Shown: positions 8,774-18,340, numbered from the stretch's first letter. The stretch: DNA of 64,000 nt from Arenimonas fontis (GCF_008386465.1 NZ_VUOD01000003.1:1-64000), one strand, 5' to 3'. Program-made: numbers and translations. The notes: generated by a model from the sequence alone, not told the origin.

Positions 8774-10819
8774 TCAGCCCGGCAGCTTGAAGTCCGCGAC
8801 CGAGCGGCGCAGGTCCGCCGCCAGCTGGGCCAGGTTTCCGATCGACTCGGCGGTCTGGTTGGCGCCCTGCGAGGTCTGCGTGGTGATCTCCTGAATCACG
8901 CTCATGGTGGCGGTGATGTTGGTCGCCGCGGTGGACTGCTGGCGCGCCGCCTGGGAGATGTTCTGGATGAGGTCGGCCAGGTCGTTGGACACCTTCTCGA
9001 TCTCGCCCAGGGCCAGGCCGGCATCCTCTGCCAGGCGGGCACCGGCCACCACCTCGGCGGTGGTCTGCTCCATCGAGCTGACCGCCTCGTTGGTGTCGGA
9101 CTGAATGGTCTGCACCAGCGCCTCGATTCGCTTGGTGGCGTTCGAGGCACGCTCCGCGAGTCGCTGCACTTCGTCCGCCACCACCGCGAAGCCGCGGCCC
9201 GCCTCGCCCGCCGATGCCGCCTGGATGGCGGCGTTCAGCGCCAGGATGTTCGTCTGTTCGGAAATGTCGTTGATCAGTTCCACGATCGAGCCGATTTCCT
9301 GCGAGCTTTCGCCAAGGCGCTTGATTCGCTTCGAGGTCTCCTGGATCTGGTCACGGATGTTGTCCATGCCCTGGATGGTCTGCCGCACCACCTCGGCGCC
9401 CTTGGCGGCGATCTGCACCGAGCGCTGGGCCACGTCGGCCGATTCGGCGGAGTTCTTCGAGACCTCGTCGATGGACGAGGCGATTTCGTTGATCTGGGCC
9501 GAGGCGCTGGTGATCTGCTGGGCCTGATGCTCGGCGGCCTCGGCCAGGTGCATGGCGGTGGCCTGCGTCTCCTGGGCCGATGCGGCCACCTGCACGGCGG
9601 TCTCGTTGATCGTGCCCACCAGTCGGCGCAGCTCGTCCACCGTGAAGTTGATCGAGTCTGCGATCGCACCGGTGATGTCCTCGGTCACCGTCGCCTTCAC
9701 CGTCAGGTCGCCTTCGGCCAGGGCGCCCATTTCGTCCAGCAGGCGCAGGATCGCCTCCTGGTTGCGCTGGTTGAGCTCCTGGGTGGTGGCCAGTCGCTTG
9801 CGCTGGTCGCGGAAGATGGTCACCAGCAGGAAGAACAGGCCGACGATGGCGCCGACGCCGCCACCGATGGCGAAGTAGTTGTTCGGAAACAGGCGCTGGT
9901 AGTTGATGGTGTCGAAGCTGGAGAACAGGGCCTGGGCGTTCTCGAGCAGGACGTTGGATTCCTCGGAGATCCGGTTGGCCGCCTCCTGCACCTCGGCGAG
10001 GTTGGCGGAGGCGCCAAGCACGATGTCCAGGTCGGCCTGGGCCTCGGCGTACAATTGCTCCACCGCCGCCAGCGCCTGCTGGCCGGCCTCGGTGGTGATG
10101 CGGTTCACGCCCAGTTCGGCGTTGCCCTCCTTGAAGCCCTGCAGCACCTGCGCGAACACGGTGGCGTCGCGGGCCAGCGCATCGGCCGCCGAAACGGTGT
10201 TCTGGCCGCCGGCGACGATTTCCGTGACGCGGCGGGACATGCGGTCGGCCAGCACGATCTGGCGGTTGGCGATCGAGATCTGCGAAGCCGGGGCATTGGC
10301 ATTGGACAGGGCGCGCACCACCTCGTCGAGCTGGAAGGACAGGCGCGGCACGCGGGCGGTGAACTGGGCCGCCGTGTCGGCCAGGTTCAGCACCTCTTCT
10401 TCCGAAGCGGTGATGCGCTCGGCGGCCTCGGCCATCGGGTTCCAGGTGTCGGTGACCTTCTCCAGGGCGCTGGCGACGCCGCGGGCGTTCGGGTCGCCCT
10501 CATAGCCGACCACGCCCTCGGTGGCGCTGCCGCTGCGCAACGCGTTGACGATGGCGTCTATGCGGGCCTTGGTGGCCTTGAACTCGGCGAAGGCATCGGC
10601 GTTGCCGTCCACCGCTTCCTGGGTGTACTTCGCCAGCTGCTGCGAGAGCACCTGCAGGTCCGCGGTCAGTCCTCGGGCGTTGTTCTCCTGGGCGTTCAGG
10701 TAGGCCGCGTAGATGAAGTTCGCGCCGAACAGGACCAGCGAGGCGATCAGCACGAACGCCCAGAATCGCAGGCCGAAGTTCGTGAGCTTGTCGGTGACGG
10801 AACGCGAATTGGTGCTCAT
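8774..10819 (-). CDS. pilJ: Type IV pilus methyl-accepting chemotaxis receptor PilJ
   Basis: The 681-residue receptor of the Pil-Chp system, which senses pilus or surface state and controls the ChpA kinase. Residues about 18-42 form the first membrane helix and about 318-342 the second ([20 protein letters not shown]). The periplasmic part between them holds two PilJ-type helical modules. A HAMP-like segment and a long coiled-coil signalling domain follow, with the conserved hairpin tip ([20 protein letters not shown], then [10 protein letters not shown]). It lies between pilI (65 bp upstream) and chpA (79 bp downstream). No methyltransferase gene is in the operon, so the methylation state of its helices may not be adjusted in the classical way. 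Confidence 0.95.
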   Translation of the reverse strand: MSTNSRSVTDKLTNFGLRFWAFVLIASLVLFGANFIYAAYLNAQENNARGLTADLQVLSQQLAKYTQEAVDGNADAFAEFKATKARIDAIVNALRSGSATEGVVGYEGDPNARGVASALEKVTDTWNPMAEAAERITASEEEVLNLADTAAQFTARVPRLSFQLDEVVRALSNANAPASQISIANRQIVLADRMSRRVTEIVAGGQNTVSAADALARDATVFAQVLQGFKEGNAELGVNRITTEAGQQALAAVEQLYAEAQADLDIVLGASANLAEVQEAANRISEESNVLLENAQALFSSFDTINYQRLFPNNYFAIGGGVGAIVGLFFLLVTIFRDQRKRLATTQELNQRNQEAILRLLDEMGALAEGDLTVKATVTEDITGAIADSINFTVDELRRLVGTINETAVQVAASAQETQATAMHLAEAAEHQAQQITSASAQINEIASSIDEVSKNSAESADVAQRSVQIAAKGAEVVRQTIQGMDNIRDQIQETSKRIKRLGESSQEIGSIVELINDISEQTNILALNAAIQAASAGEAGRGFAVVADEVQRLAERASNATKRIEALVQTIQSDTNEAVSSMEQTTAEVVAGARLAEDAGLALGEIEKVSNDLADLIQNISQAARQQSTAATNITATMSVIQEITTQTSQGANQTAESIGNLAQLAADLRRSVADFKLPG

Positions 10820-10883
10820 GGCTTGACCTCGACCCCTGGTTTGAAGACTTGCAGTTGCAGGTTGTTCGTTATGGCGGCCACCG

Positions 10884-11444
10884 TCATGCGGTGGCCTGGC
10901 GGAATTCCGGGGTGCGCGTCAGCAACGACATGCTGAACACGCCCCAGGTGTGGTCGGCCTGGGCATAGGCCCGGTCGACGAAATGTCCATAGCGCCCCTC
11001 GCCCAGGCTTTCCGGGCGGTCGGCGCGGTGGGAATCGTTGAAGGTGCGCTGGCCGAACAGCTCGTCGATGGTGACCGCGACGTTGCCGCCCGACTGGCGC
11101 ACGACCAGCACGCGCTGGCCCTCGTGCACGACCGTGCGCTCGCCCTCGAGGAACTGCTTGAGGTCCACCACCGGCAGCAGGTTGCCGCGAACGTTGGCCA
11201 CGCCCAGCATCCAGGGCTGCGCGCCCGGCACCGGCGTCACCGGCGGCAGCGGCAGTATCTCCACCACCTCGTCGAAGGAGGCCACCAGCCGGCGCTGGCC
11301 CAGCCTGAAACCGACCCCGCGCCAGTGGCCGGGCGCCTCCACCATCTCCGGCCGGCCGGCCTCGTGCGCCAGAGACCGCTGCTCGTAATCGAGCAGAATC
11401 TCGAATGGACTGGCGCGCTTGGCGGTCTGCTGCGGCTTGGACAT
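10884..11444 (-). CDS. pilI: Pilus chemotaxis coupling protein PilI (CheW family)
   Basis: A 186-residue CheW-domain adaptor expected to link the receptor PilJ to the kinase ChpA. The hydrophobic CheW core is clear ([45 protein letters not shown]), and the C-terminal half carries the second barrel. The short N-terminal leader of about 40 residues is typical of PilI. It begins 8 bp after pilG and is followed by pilJ, the order found in other Xanthomonadales. No pilH-like second response regulator lies between pilG and pilI, unlike Pseudomonas. The start is ATG at 11444. Confidence 0.92.
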   Translation of the reverse strand: MSKPQQTAKRASPFEILLDYEQRSLAHEAGRPEMVEAPGHWRGVGFRLGQRRLVASFDEVVEILPLPPVTPVPGAQPWMLGVANVRGNLLPVVDLKQFLEGERTVVHEGQRVLVVRQSGGNVAVTIDELFGQRTFNDSHRADRPESLGEGRYGHFVDRAYAQADHTWGVFSMSLLTRTPEFRQATA

Positions 11445-11452
11445 GGCGTGGT

Positions 11453-11842
11453 TCAGGCCCCCGGCACGTACTTGCGGATGGCCGAGAGCAGCTCATCGCG
11501 GGTGAAGGGCTTGGTCAGGTACTGCTCGGAGCCGACGATGCGGCCGCGCGCCTTGTCGAACAAACCGTCCTTGGACGAGAGCATGATCACCGGCGTCTGC
11601 TTGAACATCTGGTTGTTCTTGATCAGCGCGCAGGTCTGATAGCCGTCCAGGCGCGGCATCATGATGTCCACGAAGACGATCTGGGGCTGGTGGTCGGCGA
11701 TCTTGGCGAGGGCCTCGAACCCGTCCGTGGCCGTCACGACATCGCAGCCCTCCTTCTTGAGGAGGGTCTCGGCGGTGCGGCGGATGGTCTTGGAATCGTC
11801 AATGACCATGACCCGCAAGCCGGCCAGTTGGTTCTCGTCCAT
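11453..11842 (-). CDS. pilG: Twitching motility response regulator PilG
   Basis: A 129-residue stand-alone receiver that takes phosphate from ChpA and promotes pilus extension. It closely resembles Pseudomonas PilG, with KVMVIDDSKTIRRTAE-type residues at the start (here RVMVIDDSKTIRRTAE), phospho-acceptor Asp in FVDIMMPRLDGYQT, the switch Ser in IMLSSKDGL and Lys in YLTKPF. The ATG at 11842 has GGGGA 7 nt upstream; a TTG six codons earlier is less likely. It is the first gene of the minus-strand operon and is divergent from gshB, an arrangement conserved with Pseudomonas. Confidence 0.95.
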   Translation of the reverse strand: MDENQLAGLRVMVIDDSKTIRRTAETLLKKEGCDVVTATDGFEALAKIADHQPQIVFVDIMMPRLDGYQTCALIKNNQMFKQTPVIMLSSKDGLFDKARGRIVGSEQYLTKPFTRDELLSAIRKYVPGA

Positions 11843-11908
11843 CGGTTTCCCCGTATCCAAGCGCTTTCCCTGCCCTCGCGGCGCCGTTCGGGCAGCCGCA
11901 ATGGCTAG

Positions 11909-11939
11909 CTTATATCCCAGCCGCGACCAATCGTGTCAA
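11909..11939 (-). promoter_or_regulatory. Putative sigma70-type promoter of the pilG operon
   Basis: On the minus strand a perfect TTGACA (11934-11939) is followed by TATAAG (11909-11914) after 19 bp, or by GATATA (11911-11916) after 17 bp. The first spacing is long and the second -10 is weak, so the exact pair is uncertain. It lies 67 bp before the pilG ATG and would drive the whole Pil-Chp operon. Confidence 0.5.
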
Positions 11940-12027
11940 GCAATTCCCGCGCCAGGCCCGGGCCGCGCGCGGCCGCCGGAACGCCCTGATAGTCTAGTCG
12001 CCCCCGGACATGGAGACGATGGCGGCG

Positions 12028-12990
12028 ATGGCACTCGACGTTGCCGTGGTGATGGACCCGATCGAGAAGATCAAGGTCGCCAAGGACACGAGCTTCGCCA
12101 TGATGCTCGAAGCCCAGCGGCGCGGCCATCGCCTGCATTACGTGCTGCCCGGCGGACTGTACCTGCAGGATGCCCGGCCGATGGCCCGGCTGGCCCCGGT
12201 CGAGGTGCGGGACCGCCATGAGGACTGGTTCACGCTGGGCCCGGCCCGGGACTTGCCCCTGGCCGCCCTGGATGTCGTGCTGATGCGCACCGATCCGCCG
12301 GTGGACGGCAACTACCTGCACGACACACATATATTGAGCATGGCCCGGGCCGAGGGCGTGCTGGTGGTGAACGACCCGCAGGGCCTGCGCGACCTGAACG
12401 AGAAGCTGGCCGCGCTGCTTTTCCCCCAGTGCTGCCCGCCGACGGTGGTCTCGCGCGATCCGGCCCGGTTGCGGGCCTTCGTCGCAGAACAAGGCGAGGC
12501 CGTGCTCAAGACCCTGGACGGCATGGGCGGGCGCTCGGTGTTCCGGGCCGCCCGCGGCGACCCGAACCTGAACGTGATCCTGGAAACCCTGACCGGGGGC
12601 GGCCGGCACCTGGCCCTGGCCCAGCGCTACCTGCCGGAGATCCGCGAGGGCGACAAGCGCATCCTGATGGTGGACGGCGAGCCGGTCCCCTATTGCCTGG
12701 CACGGGTGCCGCAGGGCGACGAGTTCCGCGGCAACCTGGCCGCCGGCGGCCGCGGCGAGGGCCGCCCCCTGAGCGACCGCGACCGCTGGATCGCCGCCCA
12801 GGTCGGCCCCGAGCTCAGGCGCCGGGGCATGCTGTTCGTGGGCCTGGACGTGATCGGCGACTGGCTGACGGAGGTGAACGTCACCAGCCCGACCTGCGTG
12901 CGCGAGCTGGACGCCCAGTTCGGCCTGAACATCGCCGGCCTGCTGTTCGAGGCCATCGAGGCCCGACGGGCCGGCGGGAGCGGAGCCTGA
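12028..12990 (+). CDS. gshB: Glutathione synthetase
   Basis: Joins gamma-glutamylcysteine and glycine to make glutathione, using ATP, in the cytosol. The protein (320 aa, the family norm) shows the GshB N-terminus VVMDPIEKIKVAKDTSFAMM, the substrate region VLMRTDPPVD, the ATP-grasp signature LKTLDGMGGRSVFR, and the metal/ATP site LTEVNVTSPTC. The start at 12028 is preferred: family members begin just before the MDPI motif, and GGAG lies 12 nt upstream. ATGs at 12010 and 12019 are alternatives. It is divergent from pilG and 4 bp before the TonB-family gene, as in Pseudomonas. Confidence 0.97.
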   Translation: MALDVAVVMDPIEKIKVAKDTSFAMMLEAQRRGHRLHYVLPGGLYLQDARPMARLAPVEVRDRHEDWFTLGPARDLPLAALDVVLMRTDPPVDGNYLHDTHILSMARAEGVLVVNDPQGLRDLNEKLAALLFPQCCPPTVVSRDPARLRAFVAEQGEAVLKTLDGMGGRSVFRAARGDPNLNVILETLTGGGRHLALAQRYLPEIREGDKRILMVDGEPVPYCLARVPQGDEFRGNLAAGGRGEGRPLSDRDRWIAAQVGPELRRRGMLFVGLDVIGDWLTEVNVTSPTCVRELDAQFGLNIAGLLFEAIEARRAGGSGA

Positions 12991-12994
12991 GCCC

Positions 12995-13861
12995 ATGGCC
13001 ACGCCGGCCCCGGTGATCGGCCCGGGCGAACGCCTGGGCGCCACCCTCACCCTGTCGGCGGCGCTGTTCGGGGTGCTGATCCTGGGCGTCGGCTTCGCCC
13101 GCGAGGCGGCAGCGCCCATCCTGCCCACCCTGGACGTGATCCTGACCGAGACCCGGAGCGAGAAGGCGCCCGACGACCCCGATTTCCTGGCCCAGGCCCG
13201 GAACCAGGGCGGCGGCGAGAGCGAATGGCCGGAGCGGCCACGCGAGGAACAGTTGGCCCCGGTCCCCAAGCCCGATGCCGGCCTGAGCCCGCACCCCATG
13301 GTCGCCCAGGCCCCGCCGCCCGAGCCGGTGCCGGTGCCGCGGCTGCTGTCCACCGTCGGCCCCAGTCCGCAGACCCTGGCCATGCCCGAAGACCAGCGCG
13401 AGACCGAGCCGCTGCCCTTGCCCTCAGGCCGCGAACTGGTGGAACAGAGCCTGGAGATGGCACGGCTGGCTGCGGAGATCGAACGTCGCCAGGCCCTGCT
13501 GGCCAAGCGGCCCCGGCGCAAGTTCGTTTCGGCCAGCACCCGCGAGTACGAGTACGCCGCCTACCTGCGCGCCTGGGTCGGCAGGGTCGAACGGGTGGGG
13601 AACCTGAACTATCCGGAAGAGGCACGTCGGCGCGCCCTGTCCGGCCGACTGGTGATGACCGTGGCGGTGCGCCGCGACGGCAGTGTCGAATCCATCCTGA
13701 TCAACCGCAGCTCCGGTCTCGGCGTGCTGGACCGGGCCGCCCAGGAGATCGTCCGCCTGGCCGAGCCTTTCCCACCGCTGCCGGAAACGGCCGAGAATGT
13801 GGACGTGCTGCACATCACCCGCACCTGGCAGTTCAGCAGCGGCAACGTCACCAGCGAATGA
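12995..13861 (+). CDS. TonB family energy transducer (TonB3-like)
   Basis: A 288-residue inner-membrane protein with one N-terminal membrane segment (about 17-35), a Pro/Glu-rich periplasmic spacer, a charged coiled segment near 145-170 and a C-terminal TonB domain (NLNYPEEARRRALSG, LVMTVAVRRDGSV, FPPLPE). TonB proteins pass proton-motive-force energy to outer-membrane receptors. The equivalent gene beside gshB and pilG in Pseudomonas (tonB3) is needed for normal twitching motility, so a pilus-related role is plausible by position. It starts 4 bp after gshB and is probably co-transcribed. Whether it also serves the TonB receptor at 39-41 kb cannot be told from sequence. ExbB/ExbD are not in the window. 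Confidence 0.85.
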   Translation: MATPAPVIGPGERLGATLTLSAALFGVLILGVGFAREAAAPILPTLDVILTETRSEKAPDDPDFLAQARNQGGGESEWPERPREEQLAPVPKPDAGLSPHPMVAQAPPPEPVPVPRLLSTVGPSPQTLAMPEDQRETEPLPLPSGRELVEQSLEMARLAAEIERRQALLAKRPRRKFVSASTREYEYAAYLRAWVGRVERVGNLNYPEEARRRALSGRLVMTVAVRRDGSVESILINRSSGLGVLDRAAQEIVRLAEPFPPLPETAENVDVLHITRTWQFSSGNVTSE

Positions 13862-13931
13862 GCGGGCGGGCCGGCGTGGCCGTCCCGGACGTCCAGGCCG
13901 AGGGCAGGACCGGCTCCGGACCCCGGCGGCT

Positions 13932-14885
13932 TCAGCCGCCCAGCAGCGCGTCCAGCACCGCCATCCGCACCGGCAGGCCGTTGGCCACCTGGCGCAGGAT
14001 CAGCGACTGCGGGCCGTCGGCCACCTCGCCGGCGATCTCGACGCCGCGGTTCATCGGCCCCGGATGCATCACCACCGCGTCCGGCCGGGCCCTGGCCAGC
14101 CGCTCCGGGCTGAGACCGTAGTCGCGGTAGTAGTCCTCGAGCGAGGGCACCAGGCCCTCCTCCATGCGCTCGCGCTGCAGCCGCAGCATCATGGCCACGT
14201 CCACGCCGGCCACGGCCTCGTCCAGGTCGTGGAAGACGCGGCAACCGCGCAACACCTCGGGACCGGGCAGCAGCGTGGCCGGACCGCAGACCCGGATCTC
14301 GCCGCAGCCCAGCGCCCGCAACGCATGCAGGTTCGAGCGGGCCACCCGCGAATGCCGGACATCGCCACAGATCAGCACCTTCAGGGCGGAGAAGTCGCGA
14401 CCCTTGGCCTGGCGCAGGCTCAGCATGTCCAGCAGGGCCTGGGTCGGGTGGGCGGCGCGGCCGTCGCCGGCATTGACAAGACGGGTGTCCGGCCGCACCC
14501 CGGCCGCCAGCTCGGCCACGGCGCCCTCGCTGGCGTGACGCACCACGAACAGGTCCACGCCCATGGCCTCGAGCGTCTTCACCGTGTCGAGGGCGCTCTC
14601 GCCCTTTTTCGTGGAGGAGGTGGCGAGGTCGAAGTTCAGCAGATCGGCACCGAGCCGGAGGGCGGCCAGGCTGAAGCTGGCCCGGGTCCGGGTGGAGGTT
14701 TCGAAGAACAGGGTGCAGACGGTCCGGCCGGCGTGCCGCCCGCGCAGTCCCGTACCGCCATGGGCGTACGGCAGCATGGCCTCGGCCCGGTCCAGCAGGT
14801 CCTCGATGACCGCGGCCGGCAGGCCGTCGAGGCTCAGCAGGTGGCGCAGGCGGCCGTCGGCATCGAACTGGAAGTCAGGGGCCAT
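13932..14885 (-). CDS. pyrB: Aspartate carbamoyltransferase catalytic chain
   Basis: Catalyses carbamoyl phosphate plus aspartate to carbamoyl aspartate, the committed step of pyrimidine synthesis. The carbamoyl-phosphate signature FFETSTRTRASFSLA is intact, followed by the 80s-loop STKKGES, the HPTQALLD motif and the HPGPMNRGVE aspartate-site loop. The length (317 aa) is that of a catalytic chain. The ATG at 14885 is chosen; a TTG at 14903 would add six residues. The gene overlaps the end of yqgF by 11 bp. No pyrI lies beside it, and a pyrC-like partner, found next to it in Pseudomonas, is absent here. Confidence 0.97.
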   Translation of the reverse strand: MAPDFQFDADGRLRHLLSLDGLPAAVIEDLLDRAEAMLPYAHGGTGLRGRHAGRTVCTLFFETSTRTRASFSLAALRLGADLLNFDLATSSTKKGESALDTVKTLEAMGVDLFVVRHASEGAVAELAAGVRPDTRLVNAGDGRAAHPTQALLDMLSLRQAKGRDFSALKVLICGDVRHSRVARSNLHALRALGCGEIRVCGPATLLPGPEVLRGCRVFHDLDEAVAGVDVAMMLRLQRERMEEGLVPSLEDYYRDYGLSPERLARARPDAVVMHPGPMNRGVEIAGEVADGPQSLILRQVANGLPVRMAVLDALLGG

Positions 14886-15345
14886 CGTCTGGGTCTTCGG
14901 CAAGGGAGTGTCGGGCTTGGGGTTCCCCCAGCCAGCGCTCGAGGATGATCACCGCGGCCAGGGCATCGAGTTTGTCCACATCGCGGCGGCGGCGGGCGCC
15001 GGCGGCCCGGCCGGCGGCGAAACGCCGGGCCGCCTCCACCGAACTGCGCCGTTCGTCCACCTGTTGCACCGGCAGGCCGTATCGGCGGGCCAGCTCGCGG
15101 GCGAAGCCGCGCGCGCGCTGGCGGGCCGGCTGATCGCCGCCGTCCAGGGTGACCGGGTCGCCGACCACCAGGGCATCCGGGCGCCACTCGCCCAGCCAGC
15201 GCTCCAGCCGCGGCCAGTCCGGGCCGGCTGCATACACGTCCAGCACACCCAGTTCCCGGGCGCTGCCGGAGACGGTATTGCCGACCGCCACGCCGATCCG
15301 GCGGGCACCGACGTCGAAACCGAGCACGGTGACGGGCGGGCTCAT
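14875..15345 (-). CDS. yqgF: Putative pre-16S rRNA nuclease / RuvX (YqgF family)
   Basis: A 156-residue RNase H-fold protein of the YqgF family, implicated in 16S rRNA 5' processing and related to Holliday junction resolvases. Visible motifs are the first catalytic strand LGFDVGARRIGVAVGN, the middle VVGDP strand, DERRSSVEA, and the C-terminal KLDALAAVIILERWL with the last acidic residue. The ATG overlaps the yqgE stop as ATGA, so translation is coupled. The following pyrB overlaps its end. The order yqgE-yqgF-pyrB is conserved in gammaproteobacteria. Confidence 0.95.
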   Translation of the reverse strand: MSPPVTVLGFDVGARRIGVAVGNTVSGSARELGVLDVYAAGPDWPRLERWLGEWRPDALVVGDPVTLDGGDQPARQRARGFARELARRYGLPVQQVDERRSSVEAARRFAAGRAAGARRRRDVDKLDALAAVIILERWLGEPQARHSLAEDPDDGP

Positions 15346-15905
15346 GCGTGGCCGGCGTAGTCGGCCATCCGTGCCATGTCCACCCCCACTGCCCGGGCCG
15401 CCGCCTGCCAGCGCTGTTCCAGCGGAGTCGCGAACAGCAGCGCGTGATCGGCGGGGACGGTCAGCCAGCTGTTCTGCGCCAGCTCCTGTTCCAGCTGGCC
15501 GGCCCCCCAGCCCGCATACCCCAGCGCGACCAGGGCACGGACCGGCCCTTGGCCGCGGACCATGGCCTCGAGGATGTCGCGCGAGGTGGTCACCGCCAGG
15601 CCATCGCCGAAACGCAGGGTCGAGGCCCAGGGGCGGGGGTCGTCATGCAGCACGAAACCGCGCTCTGGCTGCACGGGCCCGCCGGCCAGCACCGGCACCG
15701 CGGCCAGGGATTCGCCGGCCCCCTTGATGCCCAGCTGGTCCAGCAGCTCGCCCAGGCGAAAGTCGGCCGGCCGGTTGAGCACGATGCCCATCGCACCCTC
15801 CTGGTCGTGTTGGCAGAGCAGGGTCACCGTGCGCTCGAAATTCGGGTCGTCGAGCGCCGGCATGGCGACCAGCAGGGTATTGGCCAGGGAAACGCTTTCG
15901 GGCAT
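15342..15905 (-). CDS. yqgE: YqgE/AlgH family protein
   Basis: A 187-residue member of the UPF0301 (YqgE/AlgH) family, whose biochemical role is unsettled; AlgH was named as a regulator of alginate genes in Pseudomonas. The family landmarks are clear: LANTLLVAMPALDDPNFERT at the N-terminus, GAMGIVLNRP, GGPV, and GYAGWGAGQLEQEL near residue 120. The start at 15905 matches the family N-terminus. A TACAAT -10-like box lies only 6 nt upstream (15912-15917) with no ribosome binding site, so the mRNA may be leaderless. It heads the yqgE-yqgF-pyrB operon. Confidence 0.95.
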   Translation of the reverse strand: MPESVSLANTLLVAMPALDDPNFERTVTLLCQHDQEGAMGIVLNRPADFRLGELLDQLGIKGAGESLAAVPVLAGGPVQPERGFVLHDDPRPWASTLRFGDGLAVTTSRDILEAMVRGQGPVRALVALGYAGWGAGQLEQELAQNSWLTVPADHALLFATPLEQRWQAAARAVGVDMARMADYAGHA

Positions 15906-15937
15906 GGCGGGATTGTAGCGCCGGGACCGAAGCGGCG

Positions 15938-15970
15938 GAAAAAACGAAGGCGCGGGGCCTGCCCGCGCCT
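15938..15970 (-). terminator. Rho-independent terminator after pilU
   Basis: Reading the minus strand, AGGCGCGGG pairs with CCCGCGCCT (9-bp perfect stem, 5-nt loop) and is followed by TTCG and six T. It lies 23 bp beyond the pilU stop and upstream of the yqgE promoter region. This is the only classic hairpin-plus-U-tract terminator I see in the window. Confidence 0.85.
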
Positions 15971-15992
15971 CGCCCACATCCGTTCTGGGTCC

Positions 15993-17123
15993 TCACTTGA
16001 CTTCCGACAGCTCCACACCATCCAGGCCCTGGCTGAGGGTGCGGGCGTCGCCGCCCTGGGCCAGCTTGATCTTCAGGCGCACTTCGTTGGCCGAGTCGGC
16101 GAAACGCAAGGCGTCCTCGTAGCTGATCTCGCCAGCCTGGTACAGCTCGAACAGCGCCTGGTCGAAAGTCTTCATGCCCAGGTTCGTGGATTCCTTCATC
16201 ACGTCCTTGAGCTTGTGGATCTCGCCGTCGCGGATGTAGTCCTGCACCAGCGGCGTGCCAAGCAGGATTTCCATCGCCACCCGCCGGGCCTTGCCGTCCG
16301 GGGTCGGGATCAGCTGCTGCGCGACCACGCCCTTGAGGTTCATGGACAGGTCCATCAGCAACTGCGGACGACGATCTTCCGGGAAGAAGTTGATGATGCG
16401 GTCGAGCGCCTGGTTGGCGTTGTTGGCATGCAGGGTGCACAGCACCAGGTGGCCGGTTTCGGCGAAGGCGATGGCGTGGTCCATGCCCTCGCGGGTACGC
16501 ACCTCGCCGATCATGATCACGTCGGGCGCCTGGCGCAGGGTGTTCTTCAGCGCCGCCTCCCAGCTGTCGGTGTCGATGCCGACCTCGCGCTGGGTGATGA
16601 TGCAGCCCTCGTGCTTGTGCACGAATTCGATCGGGTCTTCGATGGTGATGATGTGGCCGGAGCTGTTCTGGTTGCGGTAGCCGATCATCGCCGCCAGCGA
16701 GGTGGATTTGCCGGTGCCGGTGGCGCCGACGAAGATGATGATGCCGCGCTTGGTCATCGCCAGGGTCTTGATGATCGGCGGCAGGTTCAGTTCTTCGACG
16801 GTCGGGATGCGGGTTTCGATACGGCGTAGCACCATGCCGACCTGGTTGCGCTGGTAGAAGCAGCTGACGCGGAAGCGGCCGACGCCGGACACGCCGATGG
16901 CGAAGTTGCACTCGTGGGTCTTCTCGAACTCTTCGCGTTGCGAGGGGTTCATCACGTTCAGCACGAGATCGCGCGACTGCTGTGGCGTCAGCGGGTTCTG
17001 GGTGATCGGCGTCAGCTTGCCGTTCACCTTCATCGAGGGCGGGACGCCAGCCGTGATGAACAGGTCCGACGCCTTCTTGTGCGCCATCAGCTTGAGGAAG
17101 GAGGTGAAGTCGATGCTGCTCAT
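15993..17123 (-). CDS. pilU: Pilus retraction ATPase PilU
   Basis: A 376-residue hexameric AAA+-like secretion ATPase that assists PilT in depolymerising type IV pili at the cytoplasmic base. It has Walker A GATGTGKST (near 135), the Asp box ITIEDPIEFVH, Walker B-region MIGEVRTREGMD and the His box TGHLVLCTLHANN. Where PilT has the AIRNLIRE motif, this protein reads PLVQDYIRD, the usual PilU variant. The C-terminal tail after residue 345 is longer than in PilT, also typical of PilU. It follows pilT by 80 bp and ends just before a strong terminator. Confidence 0.96.
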   Translation of the reverse strand: MSSIDFTSFLKLMAHKKASDLFITAGVPPSMKVNGKLTPITQNPLTPQQSRDLVLNVMNPSQREEFEKTHECNFAIGVSGVGRFRVSCFYQRNQVGMVLRRIETRIPTVEELNLPPIIKTLAMTKRGIIIFVGATGTGKSTSLAAMIGYRNQNSSGHIITIEDPIEFVHKHEGCIITQREVGIDTDSWEAALKNTLRQAPDVIMIGEVRTREGMDHAIAFAETGHLVLCTLHANNANQALDRIINFFPEDRRPQLLMDLSMNLKGVVAQQLIPTPDGKARRVAMEILLGTPLVQDYIRDGEIHKLKDVMKESTNLGMKTFDQALFELYQAGEISYEDALRFADSANEVRLKIKLAQGGDARTLSQGLDGVELSEVK

Positions 17124-17203
17124 GCTTGCTCCTGTACAGCGTCCGGCTGCCCGGCCGCATTGACCCGGTGGCGTCCTGCCAGCCCCCTACCGGCCTTGGC
17201 GCG

Positions 17204-18241
17204 TCACTCGAACAGTTTCTTTTCCTTCGCGTACTCGCGGGCCTGCATCTTGGTGACCAGGCCGCGCTTGACCAGATCCTGCAGGCACTGGTCGAGCGTC
17301 TGCATGCCGTGCGCCTGGCCGGTCTGGATGGCCGAGTACATCTGCGCGACCTTGTCCTCGCGGATCAGGTTACGGATGGCCGGCGTCGCCACCATGATCT
17401 CGTGCGCCGCGATACGGCCGCCGCCGACCTTCTTCAGCAGCGACTGGGAGATGACCGCACGCAGCGACTCCGACAGCATCGAGCGAACCATCGGCTTCTC
17501 GCCGGCCGGGAACACGTCGATGATGCGGTCGATGGTCTTGGCCGCCGAGGAGGTGTGCAGGGTGGCGAACACCAGGTGGCCGGTCTCGGCGGCGGTCAGG
17601 GCCAGGCGGATGGTTTCCAGGTCGCGCATCTCGCCGACCAGGATGTAGTCCGGGTCCTCACGCAGGGCCGAACGCAGCGCCTCGTTGAAGCCGTGGGTGT
17701 CGCGGTGCACCTCGCGCTGGTTGACCAGGCACTTCTGCGAGGTGTGCACGAATTCGATCGGATCCTCGACGGTGAGGATGTGGCCGAACTCGTTCTTGTT
17801 GATGTGGTCGATCATCGCCGCCAGCGTGGTCGACTTGCCCGAACCGGTCGGGCCGGTCACCAGGATCAGGCCCTGCGGCTGCTGGATCAGTTCGGCGAAG
17901 ACCTTGGGCGCGGCCAGCTCCTCCAGCGAGAGGATCTGGCTGGGAATGGTACGGAACACGGCGCCGGCGCCGCGGTTCTGGTTGAAGGCGTTGACGCGGA
18001 AGCGGGCCAGGCCGGGGATCTCGAAGGAGAAGTCGACCTCGAGGAATTCCTCGTAGTCGCGCCGCTGCTTGTCCGACATGATGTCGTAGACCAGCGCGTG
18101 CACCTGCTTGTGGTCCAGCGCCGGGATGTTGATGCGGCGGACGTCGCCGTCCACCCGGATCATCGGCGGCAGGCCGGCCGAGAGGTGCAGGTCGGAGGCC
18201 TTGTTCTTGACCGAGAAGGCCAACAGTTCGGCGATGTCCAT
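17204..18241 (-). CDS. pilT: Twitching motility retraction ATPase PilT
   Basis: The 345-residue motor that powers pilus retraction. It shows the N-terminal PAS-like part (KNKASDLHLSAGLPP), Walker A GPTGSGKST (near 130), Asp box LTVEDPIEF, Walker B region ILVGEMRDLET, His box TGHLVFATLHTSS, and the diagnostic PAIRNLIREDK motif near 290. The ATG at 18241 has AGGGGG 7 nt upstream and matches the family start; an in-frame extension to 18319 is rejected. It is divergent from yggS across 99 bp that contain a TATACT -10-like box (18307-18312, minus strand). It forms a two-gene unit with pilU. Confidence 0.97.
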   Translation of the reverse strand: MDIAELLAFSVKNKASDLHLSAGLPPMIRVDGDVRRINIPALDHKQVHALVYDIMSDKQRRDYEEFLEVDFSFEIPGLARFRVNAFNQNRGAGAVFRTIPSQILSLEELAAPKVFAELIQQPQGLILVTGPTGSGKSTTLAAMIDHINKNEFGHILTVEDPIEFVHTSQKCLVNQREVHRDTHGFNEALRSALREDPDYILVGEMRDLETIRLALTAAETGHLVFATLHTSSAAKTIDRIIDVFPAGEKPMVRSMLSESLRAVISQSLLKKVGGGRIAAHEIMVATPAIRNLIREDKVAQMYSAIQTGQAHGMQTLDQCLQDLVKRGLVTKMQAREYAKEKKLFE

Positions 18242-18340
18242 GCGATGTCCCCCTGGCGGTACTGCAACGTTGGATTGACGGATGGCCCTGCGCGCGTCCC
18301 CGGGGCAGTATAGCGCCATCCACGGAAGTCAGAACCCTCG

